Shown: positions 11,458-21,924 of the stretch, piece by piece
Layout of the letters: every line of letters starts with the position of its first letter
How positions within the stretch are numbered: the stretch's first letter is position 1
Origin: Macrobrachium rosenbergii
Taxonomy: Eukaryota > Arthropoda > Malacostraca > Decapoda > Palaemonidae
Length of the DNA: 64,000 nucleotides
Assembly: GCF_040412425.1 (NCBI RefSeq)
Contig: NC_089766.1
Location: 45,962,297-46,026,296 of the forward strand
Direction: 5' to 3'
Translations under genes and position numbers: made by a program
Notes under the pieces: generated by a model
Databases searched by the model: none
Seen by the model: the letters and a program-made list of their open reading frames with translations, nothing else
Told to the model about the DNA's origin: nothing

Positions 11458-11735
11458 TTGCGTTGTATAGTCCAAGCGTTGCCAGATAAAGTGTCACAAC
11501 ACTTCTCAGAAGCATAAGCTTAGCCAGAGTTGTTTATCTTCAGAATGCCAGAAGTCTGAAATTAAATTCTTTTGTGTTTGCTTTGTGAAAGCAAGCTTTA
11601 TTGAGGTGTATAATCCAAGCGTTGCCAGATATGTCACAACACTTCTCAGAAGCACAAGCTTAGCCACAGTTGTTTATCTTCAGAATGCCAGAAGTCTGAA
11701 ATTAAATTCTCTTGTGTTTGTTTTGTGAAATCATC
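11458..11735. repeat. Tandem duplication with about 143-bp period
   Basis: TCCAAGCGTTGCCAGATA starts at 11471 and again (allowing a shared two-base offset) at 11614. Both copies contain CACAACACTTCTCAGAAGCA and TTTATCTTCAGAATGCCAGA, with only a few mismatches and a short gap. Not related to any other family here. Confidence 0.9.
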
Positions 11736-11832
11736 TCGACTCACCAATGTTGATCAGGAGACTGACTGGTTCCTGGCCTTAGAATCTCAGTGAGTATCTG
11801 GCAACGCTGCCGCTGCCAAGGACCTTCAAACA

Positions 11833-12105
11833 GTGGCTGAACTTGTACCATTACTTCTTCCCTTCAACAGATACGAGGACGACATGGATTCGTCCCCGTC
11901 GACAACGCCAACTCGAGTGCCGATCCGGACACTATCTCAACGCAGGATTACGTCCTGCAAGTTTAGCAGAGGGCTAGCAGTCTGGAGACCTCATCAGCGC
12001 ATCGTAGTGTTAGTTGAAAAGACAGACTCAAAATGGCCGCTCGACATCACCGCAGATATCGAGTTATTATACGCTCCACATCATGTCGACTTTCGTCTTG
12101 GTTGA
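11833..12105 (+). other. Orphan 90-codon open frame, possibly spurious
   Basis: A frame starting MAELVPLLLPFNRYEDDMDS lies in a locally GC-richer block. A tract ending cttcaacag just before its RYEDDMDS part could be a splice acceptor. It ends at a stop after residue 90. No known domain is recognised, codon support is weak, and no other exons were found. It may be a retroelement fragment or chance. Confidence 0.2.
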
Positions 12106-12324
12106 TCACGTAGTTCTCTATGAAGCATTCTTTCAACTGAAGCGCTCTGCAGCGCAGTTTATGCAGATATTTTAAGTACACGGTTCTACGAGCCTCTATT
12201 GTGTATGCTTATACCAGAGCATAACACTTCATGGCCGAGTACCTCTCTCATTTTAGGTAATGCCCCTTCCTACAGCTGTTGTTTCTCTGCAGTTCTGCTC
12301 CAGAATGGAAGACTGCAGCCTCTG

Positions 12325-12545
12325 CAGAAATACAAAACTGGGGAAAATGGTAGATACTGCAGTTTTCCCTTGCCTTAGGACTGATTTTGTAGACACTGCA
12401 AATGGGACCCCTTAAATAAAGCATTGAGGAAGAATCATTCTGAAACTGCAGTCACTTGTGTATTAGTGTTTTTGACGAGCCCGATAGGTGGCATATCTCA
12501 ATTTCGAAAATTTTGCAGATACTGCAGTTTTCCATTTTAGGGCAG
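12325..12545 (+). repeat. Family B repeat
   Basis: One unit plus part of another: TGCAGTTTTCCCTTGCCTTA, AAACTGCAGTCACTTGTG, ending TTTTCCATTTTAGGGCAGA, the same 3' boundary as at 2.55 kb. Confidence 0.8.
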
Positions 12546-13160
12546 AGTTACCCAAGAGTTGAGGGGTGAATCCATTTGTAAGAACATTCCCATTGGATAT
12601 CAAGTCCCAAGTAGTGTCAGTTCATACCGAATATATATTGTAACTGAAGAGAAAAAGAATTTTAAAAAGCAAAAACTTTTTATAATGACAAATCCTCACC
12701 CACAGTGAAGCGTGCAATTTTGGTTTCATTTTGCATACATTTGGCTGGTTCAGGGGTGATCTGATCAGAAAGGCACCAATATACGTATGCAACATTGGAT
12801 TCAATAGAATTAATCAAATAACAACAATATTAGTCAATTTTTGCATCAACTCACTTGTAGTTTACAGTGAAACAAACAGTGATTCTCTTGATCACAGGCC
12901 ATAGAGTGATTAGCGAGTCTCTGAATAATAAAAAAAAAACCAATTTATTGCAAGAGTTATGTTCCAGTGTCTTTCAGAGCCCAAAGTAAATAAACACTTT
13001 CTCATTCCAAGCTGTCGTCAGTGTTTTGTGGACACTTGATTACGTCCATTTTCCGAAGTGTTTTGCGATCAATTTAAGTGTCATCAGGTATCAATAGATA
13101 TAATACAATAAATATTATACAAGTTGGTATTCTTGGTTTTTTAACCTGCTGGACAGTTCT
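12546..13160. other. AT-rich spacer, nothing recognised
   Basis: No repeat family and no persuasive coding frame. The 60-codon minus-strand frame in it lacks any domain feature. Confidence 0.4.
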
Positions 13161-13162
13161 GC

Positions 13163-13163
13163 C

Positions 13164-13240
<77 letters not shown>

Positions 13241-13282
13241 TGGATGAAACCTATTCATATGGAACAAGCCCACCAAAGTGTA
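13163..13282 (-). mobile_element. LINE family A, very short 3' copy
   Basis: (ATT)n at 13164-13237 then TGGATGAAACCTATTCATAT and GGAACAAGCCCACCAAAG, after which the similarity stops. Only about 45 bases of the LINE remain beside its tail. Confidence 0.7.
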
Positions 13283-13354
13283 TTTAATTTTTAAAAAATG
13301 TGTCCGATGCATTCATCCTGGAAAAGAAGTGGAATAAAGGTAACTATTTGTGTA

Positions 13355-13590
13355 TCTAATTTTCAGTTTCTGTAAAAGAAAACTATTGAGATAGCTATTT
13401 TTCTCTCCGTCCGCACTTTTCTCTCCGCCCTCAGATCTTAAAAACTGCTGAGGCTAGAGGGCTGCAAATTGGTATGTTGATCATCCACCCTCCAGTCATC
13501 AAATATACCAAATTGCAGCCCTCTAGCCCCAGTATTTGTTTTAGCCATAATCGTGCTTCTGGCAACGATGTAGGAGAGGCCTATCACAGA
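13355..13590 (-). mobile_element. Foldback family D, truncated copy
   Basis: Reverse-oriented copy with CCGCCCTCAGATCTTAAAAA, GAGGCTAGAGGGCTGCAA and the inverted partner TTGCAGCCCTCTAGCCCCAG. Truncated at both ends. Confidence 0.75.
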
Positions 13591-13595
13591 TTTCA

Positions 13596-13597
<2 letters not shown>

Positions 13598-13667
<70 letters not shown>

Positions 13668-13721
13668 GCTCTAGTGCTCAACTAAGAGAAAATGTATGAC
13701 AGCCTATCACAAATTTCAAAG

Positions 13722-13786
<65 letters not shown>
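13598..13786. repeat. Two (CT)n blocks with a related flank
   Basis: (CT)n at about 13598-13663 and 13724-13786. Each is preceded by a related sequence: CCTATCACAGATTTCAATG at about 13579 and CCTATCACAAATTTCAAAG at about 13703. This is a duplicated flank-plus-(CT)n cassette. Confidence 0.88.
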
Positions 13787-13792
<6 letters not shown>

Positions 13793-14133
13793 TACTGTCG
13801 CATCCTTTGTTAGAATGCGCGACCGCTTTAGAAAGTATGCGAAAGCGATTGTAATTCGTTATCTAAAACTTATTGTCTTTCTGTGATATCTTTACTATTT
13901 ACTTCCCCCTTTGTCAAAGCAAATGGCCTTCCCAATGGTGCATCGTTTGTTCTGAAACCAAAAAAACAAATTATCTTTTTTTATTTATATTTACAGCCAA
14001 GAAACATTGTACGATCTCTTTTTTTTTTTGTGGTTCTAATAAATCAGGGTCATATTTCTCTGTTTGTGGTGGAACGGATGCTAGAATGCGTCGTTTCTTT
14101 TTAGCTTTTGTAAACAAGAGAAAAATACAAGTA

Positions 14134-14741
14134 AAAAATGCGCCGAAGCTGCTTCTTCTGTACAGCCGCTACAGCGTATAATCAAGGCCACCGAAAATAG
14201 ATCTATCTTTCGGTGGTCTCGGTATAATGCTGTATGAGCCGCGGCCCATGAAACTTTAACCATGGATAGACCACCACTATCCTATATCGTTGCCAGAAGC
14301 ACGGTGATGGCTAATTTTAACCTTAATTAAAATAAAAACTACTGCGGCTAGAGGGCTGCAATTTTTTATGTTTGATGATTGGAGGGTGGATAATCAACAT
14401 ACTAATTTGCAGCCCTCTGGCCTCAGTAGTTATTAAGATCTGAGGGCGGACAGAATAAAGTGCGGACGGACAGACAAAGCCGGCACAATAGTTTTCCTTT
14501 ACAGGCAATTAAAACTAGTGTTGGGTAGTTTTATTTTAAGGTTAAAGTTAGCCATAATCGTGCTTCTGGCAACGATATAGGATAGCCACTACCGGGCCGT
14601 GGTTAAAATTCATGGGCCGCAGCTCATACAGCATTATACCGAGACCACCGAAAGATAGATCTATTTTCGGTGGCCTTGGTTATACGCTGTAGCGGCTGTG
14701 CAGAAAACTCGATTGCGCCGAAGAAACACCGGCGCATTTTT
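14134..14741. mobile_element. Foldback family D, complete palindromic element
   Basis: A 608-base element flanked by TA on both sides. The ends are exact inverted repeats (AAAAATGCGCC / GGCGCATTTTT) and the inverted similarity runs about 200 bases from each end. Both arms carry a GATAGATCTATTTTCGGTGG-type segment and a GATATAGGATAG-type segment. The centre (about 14340-14435) has its own inverted repeat, GGCTAGAGGGCTGCAA with TTGCAGCCCTCTGGCC. No coding frame. TA duplication with long TIRs would fit a Tc1/mariner-superfamily foldback or MITE (inference). Confidence 0.8.
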
Positions 14742-14934
14742 TACTTTTTTTTTTTACTTAACAAAATTAATGATAATTAACAATTACTAATTGCTAGCAC
14801 GGGAAGATACAAGTTACTCTGTTTCCCCAAGGAATATAAAGAAAAATATACCCCCTCACTATTTTTTTTTTTAGTAAATCTCAAAATTAATTTCCTGTCT
14901 GTTTCCCGTTCCACCGCCTACCTGTTTTCTCCCA

Positions 14935-15110
14935 TAATCCTCCAGTTATCCTGCCATTCCTATTCTCTTTCTTCCACTTTGCTATCCACCCTCTCCTCCT
15001 GTTACACCTTTCAAACTTTTACTGTCAATTTCCTTTCCAGCTCTGAATGACCTCATAATCCCAGCGCTTGGACCTTTGACCAGAACTCAATATCCTATTC
15101 TATTCAGTTC
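14935..15110 (+). repeat. SINE-like family C, partial copy
   Basis: Body from about CCTATTCTCTTTCTTCCAC through CTGTTACACCTTTCAAAC and CCCAGCGCTTGGACCTTTG, with a TATTC-type tail. The 5' head is missing. Confidence 0.7.
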
Positions 15111-15339
15111 ACCTCCTACATTCATCCCTTCCCATCCGCCAGGGAACGCGACGTGTTTTAGAAAGGATGTATTAATGTGGACCAGCGGAGTGCCTCTTTC
15201 GATAATGGCTCCGAGGTATCAATTCTGAGGAGCCTGAAGTGGGACTCATCCGGTGGTGCTCGGAATATCATCTCCATATCCGCATGTCGGGGGATTCCTG
15301 TTGAGCTGCTCTTCTCGGAAGCTGAGTCCTAAGCCTTTG

Positions 15340-15340
<1 letters not shown>

Positions 15341-15416
<76 letters not shown>

Positions 15417-15464
15417 GCTGCTTTTCTTGGAAGGCTGAGTCCAGAGCCTTTTGGACTAACTGTA

Positions 15465-15527
<63 letters not shown>

Positions 15528-15578
15528 CTCTCTTCTTAGAAGGCTGAGTCCAAAGCCTTTGAACTAACTGTACTAACT

Positions 15579-15666
<88 letters not shown>
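15341..15666. repeat. Three (CT)n blocks with a repeated spacer
   Basis: Each (CT)n block is preceded by a copy of AAG(G)CTGAGTCC(A/T)(A/G)AGCCTTTxGACT at about 15319, 15432 and 15541; the second and third spacers continue TAACTGTACT. This is a second locus with the cassette organisation seen at 7.2 kb. Confidence 0.9.
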
Positions 15667-15668
<2 letters not shown>

Positions 15669-15829
15669 CACTGATGCATGTATATCCTGGGAGTCTGACT
15701 TCAACAGCGAATGCATTAATACCCTTTTGGATAATTGGATGAGATAAGTATCTCTCTTGGCAACTGAGATTGATAATAAACGCTTTGATTCCTGACCGCC
15801 AGAGATTGGAACCAGCTGCCTGAAGCCTT

Positions 15830-15833
<4 letters not shown>

Positions 15834-15921
<88 letters not shown>

Positions 15922-15948
15922 CATACATACATACATACATACATACAT
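15834..15948. repeat. (TA)n followed by (CATA)n
   Basis: About 80 bases of TA grading into eight CATA units. Confidence 0.95.
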
Positions 15949-16159
15949 GTTATATATTTAGATAGAAAGATAGCTATATTATCTTTTATATTTGTATCTT
16001 GAGCCATTTTGATTTTTAATGGCATACATTAAACTTATTATATATACAGTATATATGTATATGTGTGTGTGTAATGTGTCTTCATAAACACTTCAAGATT
16101 CTGTGGATTTTGTAAAGGCCTGAAGAAACAGTGTAATGAATGAATGTATGATGATGAAT

Positions 16160-16447
16160 GTAGGCATTACTTAAGGTTCTTTGCGGCGTGCCTTCCTTAG
16201 GGCCCTAGCTGCAACCCCTTTCATTCCTTTTCCTGTACCTCCTCTCATAATCTCATTCTTCCATCTTACTTTCCTCAACCCTCTCCTAACAGTTGATTCA
16301 TAGAGCAACTGCGAAAGGTTTTATTTCCTCCTGTTACACCTTTCAAAAACCTTTTACTGTCAATTTCCGTTTCAGCGCTGAATGACCTCTTCATCATAGG
16401 TCCCAGCTTAACTTGGCCTTGGGCCTAAATTCTATATTCTATTCAGC
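16160..16447 (+). repeat. SINE-like family C copy
   Basis: From GTAGGCATTACTTAAGGTTC through CCTAGCTGCAACCCCTTTCA and GTTACACCTTTCAAAAACC to AAATTCTATATTCTATTC. The hairpin head is lost. Confidence 0.8.
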
Positions 16448-16585
16448 TCAATAAGTCGTTATTTTCATCCATTGATATCCAATATCTAATGGCCGACGCG
16501 TTCCGTAACATTCTTCTTCTTTTTTCTCTGAGGTTGAAAGGAACCAGAGTCGTTAGGAATTTTACTCGAGTGGTATGATCAAAAA

Positions 16586-16990
16586 ACAAGTAAAACATAC
16601 GCCGAAGTTTCTTCGGCGCGACCGAGTTTTCTGTACAACGTATAATTCTGTATGGAACTCACAGCCACGGCCCATGGAACTGTCAGCCGCAGCCCATGAA
16701 AATTTCAGCCACAGCTCGATGGTGGCCTGTGTTGTTGGCACCTATAGCGGTGCCAGACGCACGATCCATGGCTAACTTTAACCTTCAATCAAATAAAAAA
16801 AACTACTGAGGCTAGAGGGCTGCAATTTGGTATGTTTGATGATTGGAGGGTGGATGATCAACATAGCAATTTGCAGCCCTCCAGCTTCGGTAGTTCTCAA
16901 GATGTGAGGGCGGACAGTAAAAGTGCGGACGGACAGACTATAAACAGCCATCTCCATAATAGTTTTCTTATACAGAAGACTGAAAATTAA
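16586..16990 (+). mobile_element. Foldback family D, one-ended copy
   Basis: The left end has the CGCCGAAGTTTCTTCGGCGC palindrome; the centre has the nested inverted repeat (16806-16895). The right part has GAGGGCGGACAG and GTGCGGACGGACAGAC and ends TTTTCTTATACAGAAGACTG. The mirror-image right arm seen at 14.5-14.7 kb is absent. Confidence 0.8.
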
Positions 16991-17197
16991 AATGCAGCTG
17001 AGTGTAGCTAACGGGGATATTATAGCTATTATTCATTAGACCGTTTTAGTTTTATCTGGCGTCAGGAGTATGTGTGACGTGTTCTTGGAACATGTGTGAC
17101 GCGTTCTTAGAATATGTGTGACTTGTTCTTAGAACAAGACGTATACCAAGCAACGAGAAAAAAAAAATATTATGCTTGGGAGCACATGGAGAAGATG

Positions 17198-17272
<75 letters not shown>

Positions 17273-17288
17273 TGTGATGCCAGCTGTA

Positions 17289-17363
<75 letters not shown>

Positions 17364-17430
17364 CATACATACATACATACATACATACATACATACATAC
17401 ATACATACATACATACATACATACATACAT
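17198..17430. repeat. (GA)n, (TA)n, (CATA)n compound microsatellite
   Basis: GA at about 17199-17268, then TTTGTGATGCCAGCTGTAG, then TA at about 17290-17358 and CATA at about 17359-17430. The open frames across it in both strands are repeat translations. Confidence 0.95.
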
Positions 17431-17713
17431 GAGGCCACAGGAAAGATAAAAGCCAGTTCCGCATCATACTCCCAACTTGAACGACCTCGATTCCCTGGAG
17501 AATAAAACAGTTAAGGAGAGAGAGGTTCCTCGCGGTAATTCAACGGAGATCACGAGAAGAGAGCGCGGGAGATCTCCCAAGAACAGTGGAAGTTGCGATT
17601 TAATTTTCGCTTGGCGTTAACACTCCCTGCCTGCCCAGATATCCTCTGGGAACTTGGGAAAATTTACATCTCGGGAACTTTGCTGTAAGTGCCGTCTGTG
17701 TGCCCATAATGGT

Positions 17714-17792
17714 CTCTCCTCCTCCTCCTCCTCCTCCTCCTCCTCCTCCTCCTCCTCCTCCTCCTCCTCCTCCTCCTCCTCCTCCTCCTCTC
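17714..17792. repeat. (CTC)n microsatellite
   Basis: About 25 CTC units; poly-Pro on one strand and poly-Gly on the other. Not a collagen or other real protein. Confidence 0.95.
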
Positions 17793-18032
17793 AGTAAATC
17801 CGATGGTAATGGTTCTTCCGACCAGGGAAGATCAAGGCGTTTCAATTTTACCTCTCAGTTTAAATTTGCTGGACTAGAGTGTTACTTTTAGTTTTATGAA
17901 TGGAGAATAAAATCCAAGTTGATTATTATTATTTCAATTGTGCTGCTATCTATGTGGAACAAGCCTTAAAGTCCATTAACATGTAAAGCAGGGTTTTTCT
18001 AAACAGAAGCCCCATAAATGATAAAGTTAAGA

Positions 18033-18100
<68 letters not shown>
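18033..18100. repeat. (TA)n microsatellite
   Basis: About 34 TA units, immediately 5' of a tRNA-derived SINE. Confidence 0.95.
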
Positions 18101-18104
<4 letters not shown>

Positions 18105-18336
18105 CACTTGCTGGCCGCGTGGGTTAAATGCGTCCACTGTAGTCCTGAGTTCTTGTCCTTCACTGGTTCGAGCCAACGAGATGACGAACTTATTATCAAC
18201 TAAAAATTCCCCTTCGGTAACATATATATGAAAATATATTATTTCGAGGTAGAGCTGAATTGGATATTAAAGGACTTTTGTAGCTTACTGATTGTAAATG
18301 AATCACGGTGATGTGATAAAAAGTCATGTATGTATG

Positions 18337-18340
<4 letters not shown>
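18105..18340 (+). mobile_element. tRNA-derived SINE-like element
   Basis: The head TGGCCGCGTGGGTTAAATGC resembles a tRNA A box region and CACTGGTTCGAGCCAACGAG carries a B box (GGTTCGAGCC) about 45 bases later. A tRNA-unrelated body follows and the copy ends in short GTAT repeats and (TA)n. The A and B boxes are seen; the SINE call is inferred. Confidence 0.55.

Positions 18341-18415
<75 letters not shown>
18340..18415. repeat. (TA)n microsatellite at the 3' end of the SINE
   Basis: Short GTAT repeats then about 36 TA units. Possibly grown from the SINE tail. Confidence 0.9.
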
Positions 18416-18416
<1 letters not shown>

Positions 18417-18487
18417 TATATACATTAGGCGTGTTATAGTTTGCATTGCTAATACACTTTGTAATCGGTCCAGGTATTAACTGCCAT

Positions 18488-18960
18488 ACATTACTATTAT
18501 TACTTCAGTAGATGAAACCTATTCACATGGAACAAGCCCACCAAAGGGGCCATTGACTTGAAATTCAGGCTTCCAGAGAATATGGTGTTCATTAGGAAGG
18601 TGTAAGAGGAAGTAAAGGGAAATACAGAAAGAAGAGATACCACTTATTACAAAAGAAAAAATAAAGTAATAAGTAGATAAACAGATAAGAATGTATGAAA
18701 ATGCAGGAATAGCATTAGGGTAGTAATGCATTGCATTTTCACTTGAACTTCTGAAGTTCCAGTGGCACAACATCCTCTGGGAGACTGTTCCACAGTCCAA
18801 CGGTGTGAGGAATAAAGGACCTCTTGAAGAGGTTCGACAGCGAGGCACAATGCCACTACGGAAATTTCAGTTGCAGTGACGAGAAGTGCCGTAGAAGGCC
18901 TGCAGAAATTCTCGTTTCTAGAATACTTTTGTCTGACAGATAAGGTTTTTATTTCACTGA
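18488..18960 (-). mobile_element. LINE family A, longest 3' copy with RT C-terminus
   Basis: On the minus strand, from about 18880 down to 18735, one frame reads LFKRSFIPHTVGLWNSLP then EDVVPLELQKFK, stop. This is the characteristic C-terminal tail of LINE reverse transcriptases (Trp-Asn-Ser-Leu-Pro). One internal stop shows decay. The 3' UTR runs down to about 18505 and ends at a short ATT tract. This copy identifies the other family A copies as LINE 3' ends. Confidence 0.75.
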
Positions 18961-19555
18961 ATTCCATCATAGAAACCGTGTAAGCTCTGATGATGATGTC
19001 GACGAAGCAGCTAAAACTACAACCACCACGACTAGATGGAAATAATATATCTATTCGTGTAAGTGAGTTTTACTATCTCAAATTCCCACATTCGTTAGTC
19101 ACTGGGAGAATTCAAACGGTATATTGAATCCAGTAATAACAAACTAAAACATATTAAACCCACTGTTGGTTTGTAGAGTTCTTCATTCCAAAAAGAACGC
19201 CACACTTCGGTAATTTTATCCCTTCTTTGAACTGGTTACATTTGTGCCTGACCCAATTGTATTTGATGGAAAATAAAGTAAATAAAGCAGTGCTTAGATT
19301 TAGCAGATTTATATAACTTTAGTTTCATCCAAATCAGGTTTTGGATACAAAACCATGAGAGAAATTTGTCAGAATCTTCAGCGTTTTGTGTGTCGTGAAG
19401 TCGTTAAAAACTTAAAATTTATTAAATCAGATCTAATACATTGATTAGAACAAACCCTCGTGTCGGTTCTGTGAAGCCAAAGAATATATCTGAGTGGACT
19501 GGTTAAGCAATATAAAGATTGTATTGTCAAGATGCATATTCATGGTCGTGTTTGT
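18960..19555. other. Spacer, nothing recognised
   Basis: AT-rich sequence without a repeat family match or coding frame. Confidence 0.35.
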
Positions 19556-19557
19556 TT

Positions 19558-19683
<126 letters not shown>

Positions 19684-19819
19684 AGAAACACAAAAGTTGC
19701 CCAATTCTAATTAAAAGATAACAGAATATACCACCTGATATTAAAACATACCTAGACACCAATAAAAGCCAAAACTCTCATGCGAAAAAGGAATAACCTC
19801 GTAACTGTATTTATCTCAA

Positions 19820-19938
19820 AGAAGAAGAAGAAAAAAAAGAGGAAGAACTAGAATTAGAAGCAGTAAAAGAAGAAGAAGAGGAAGAAGTAGAAGCAGCAGC
19901 AGCAGCAGCAGTTTTAAAAGAAGAAGAAGAAGAAGAAC
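19820..19938. repeat. Purine-rich (GAA)n with (AGC)n core
   Basis: Imperfect GAA/GGA repeats around a (GCA)n core at about 19895-19910. Poly-Leu on the other strand is an artefact. Confidence 0.85.
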
Positions 19939-20212
19939 GCCGCTCCCCAAAACGTAAACAATGGCTTTAGGAAAGTGGCCGACCGTATGGCGGAAGGTAG
20001 GAAACGACATTTGATTTGGTTTTTGGTTCGTAAATGTAAATGTAAACGTAAATCTGAAGTCATATATTACTTTATGGACTCCGTAAGTAGATTTTACTTA
20101 ATAAAGAAGAGGAAATTGAATAATAAAATCGGAAATAAAACCAATTTTCTCGCCGGGAAGCCAAACTTTTCCCGATGGAGCTTCGTGACCGTGAAAGTAG
20201 CTTGATTTAGGA

Positions 20213-20908
20213 AAGAAATTTTTTAGGAAAGAAATTGTTTAGGAAAACAATTGTTTAGGAAAGAAATTGCTTAGGAAAGAAATTGTTTAGGAAAACAAAT
20301 GTTTAGGAAAACATTTGTTTAGGAAAGAAATTATTTAGGAAAACAATTGTTTAGGAAAGAAATTGTTTAGGAAAACAGTTGTTTAGGAAAACATTGTTTA
20401 GGAAAGAAATTGTTTATGGAAACAGTTGTTTAGGAAAGAAATTGTTTAGGAAAACAGTTGTTTAGGAAAGAAATTTTTTAGGAAAGAAATTGTTTAGGAA
20501 AACAATTGTTTAGGAAAGAAATTGTTTAGGAAAACAATTGTTTAGGAAAGAAATTGTTTAGGAAAACAATTGTTTAGGAAAGAAATTGTTTAGGAAAACA
20601 GTTTAGGAAAGAAATTGTTTAGGAAAACAGTTTAGGAAAGAAATTGTTTAGGAAAACAGTTTTTTAGGAAAGAAATTGTTTAGGAAAACAGTTTAGGAAA
20701 GAAATTGTTTAGGAAAACAATTGTTTAGGAAAGAAATTGTTTAGGAAAACAGTTTAGGAAAGAAATTATTTAGGAAAACAATTGTTTAGGAAAGAAATTG
20801 TTTAGGAAAGAAATTTAGGAAAACAATTGTTTAGGAAAACAATTATTTAGGAAAACAATTATTTATGGAAACAGTTGTTTAGAAACAATTGTTTAGGAAA
20901 ACAATTGC
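20213..20908. repeat. 16-bp alternating minisatellite, about 700 bases
   Basis: More than 40 units of TTGTTTAGGAAA followed by either ACAA or GAAA. In the middle the two forms alternate to give a 32-base higher-order unit. The ACAA form has complementary ends (TTGTTT / AAACAA). Some units are shortened to 11-12 bases (ACAGTTTAGGAAAG). No open frame. Confidence 0.95.
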
Positions 20909-21044
20909 AGAGGATTTCAGTGGAAAAACAATTTTGGTAAGAGGAAAACCAATATAGCGTATTACCAACGGGGATTAAAACGGGGAAAATACAGGTTTTC
21001 CTGATAGATTTTCATGTGATTTTGACAATTTTCATATATATATG

Positions 21045-21320
21045 CTCCCGTACGTGGTGCACTGTAGGCATTACGTAAGGGTCTCGGCGGCTTCCCGTCC
21101 GTAGCCCGTAGATGCAACCTCTTTATTTTACTCTACCTCCATTCATGTTATCTCCCTTCCACCTTACTTTCCACCCTCTCTAACAATTGATTCACAGTGC
21201 AGCTACAGAGAGGTTTTCCTCCTGTTACGCCTTTCAGACCTTTCGACCATCGATTTCCCTTTCAGCGCCGAATGGCCTTGTAGGTCCCAGCGCTTGGCGT
21301 TTGCCTAAATTATATTCTAT
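21045..21320 (+). repeat. SINE-like family C copy
   Basis: Starts CGTGGTGCACTGTAGGCATT and runs through TCCTCCTGTTACGCCTTTCA to CCCAGCGCTTGGCGTTTGCC. Confidence 0.8.
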
Positions 21321-21574
21321 TGGTATATATTTCCCCTGGGAATGTTTGGTTAACCCAGTTAAATTTCCCGTGTTTGATGAAATGCTAGTAGGCGTAGCCT
21401 AGGCTAGTGTTCGGCGGTCTTTGGTAGGGAGCTGGTGCTTAAGGGTGGAACGAATAACCGAAAATGGGTGTAAAAGAAGGTTACTGACAGAGAAGAGAAC
21501 CATTTGCAAAGAAGTATTAAAGTTTTGGGGTAACGATTACTGTGGTAGCCTACATCCCAACCCAACCTAACCTA

Positions 21575-21895
21575 GTTTCTCCTTATGGGGGTAGCGCCGT
21601 CGATGTACCTCGTGCGGTGCACTGTAGGCGTCATTTAAGGTTCTTTGCGGCGTTCCTTCGGCCCCCAGCTGCAATCCCTTTCGTTTCTTACTGTATTTCC
21701 TCTTTTCATATTCTCTTTCTTCCATCTTACTTTCCTCAACCCTCCCTTAACAGTTGATTGATAGAGCAACTGCTTTGAGGTTTTCCTCCTGTTATACCTT
21801 TCAAACCTTCTATCGTTAGTTTCCGTTTCAGCGCTGAAATAACCTCACACGTCCCAGTGTTTGGCCTTTGGCCTAAATTCTATATTCAGTTAACC
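21575..21895 (+). repeat. SINE-like family C, near-complete copy
   Basis: The head is GGGGGTAGCGCCGTCGATGT with the hairpin half CGGTGCACTGTAGGCG. Full body and an AAATTCTATATTC end. CCTAA tracts lie on both sides. Confidence 0.8.
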
Positions 21896-21904
21896 TAACC
21901 TAGG
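21888..21904. repeat. Short CCTAA tract
   Basis: Two to three AACCT units. A similar tract followed by GGGTxTTGTGTCCCACTTAAGG recurs at 23612-23665. Confidence 0.6.
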
Positions 21905-21924
21905 GTATTGTGTCCCACTTAAGG

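Noticed and set aside
17600..17891. Poly-Gly / poly-Pro frames
   Set aside because: A (CTC)n microsatellite read in two frames; no collagen Gly-X-Y or other structure.
20213..20908. CRISPR-like or centromeric satellite
   Set aside because: Units are 16 bases without spacers, and 700 bases is too short to call a centromeric satellite.
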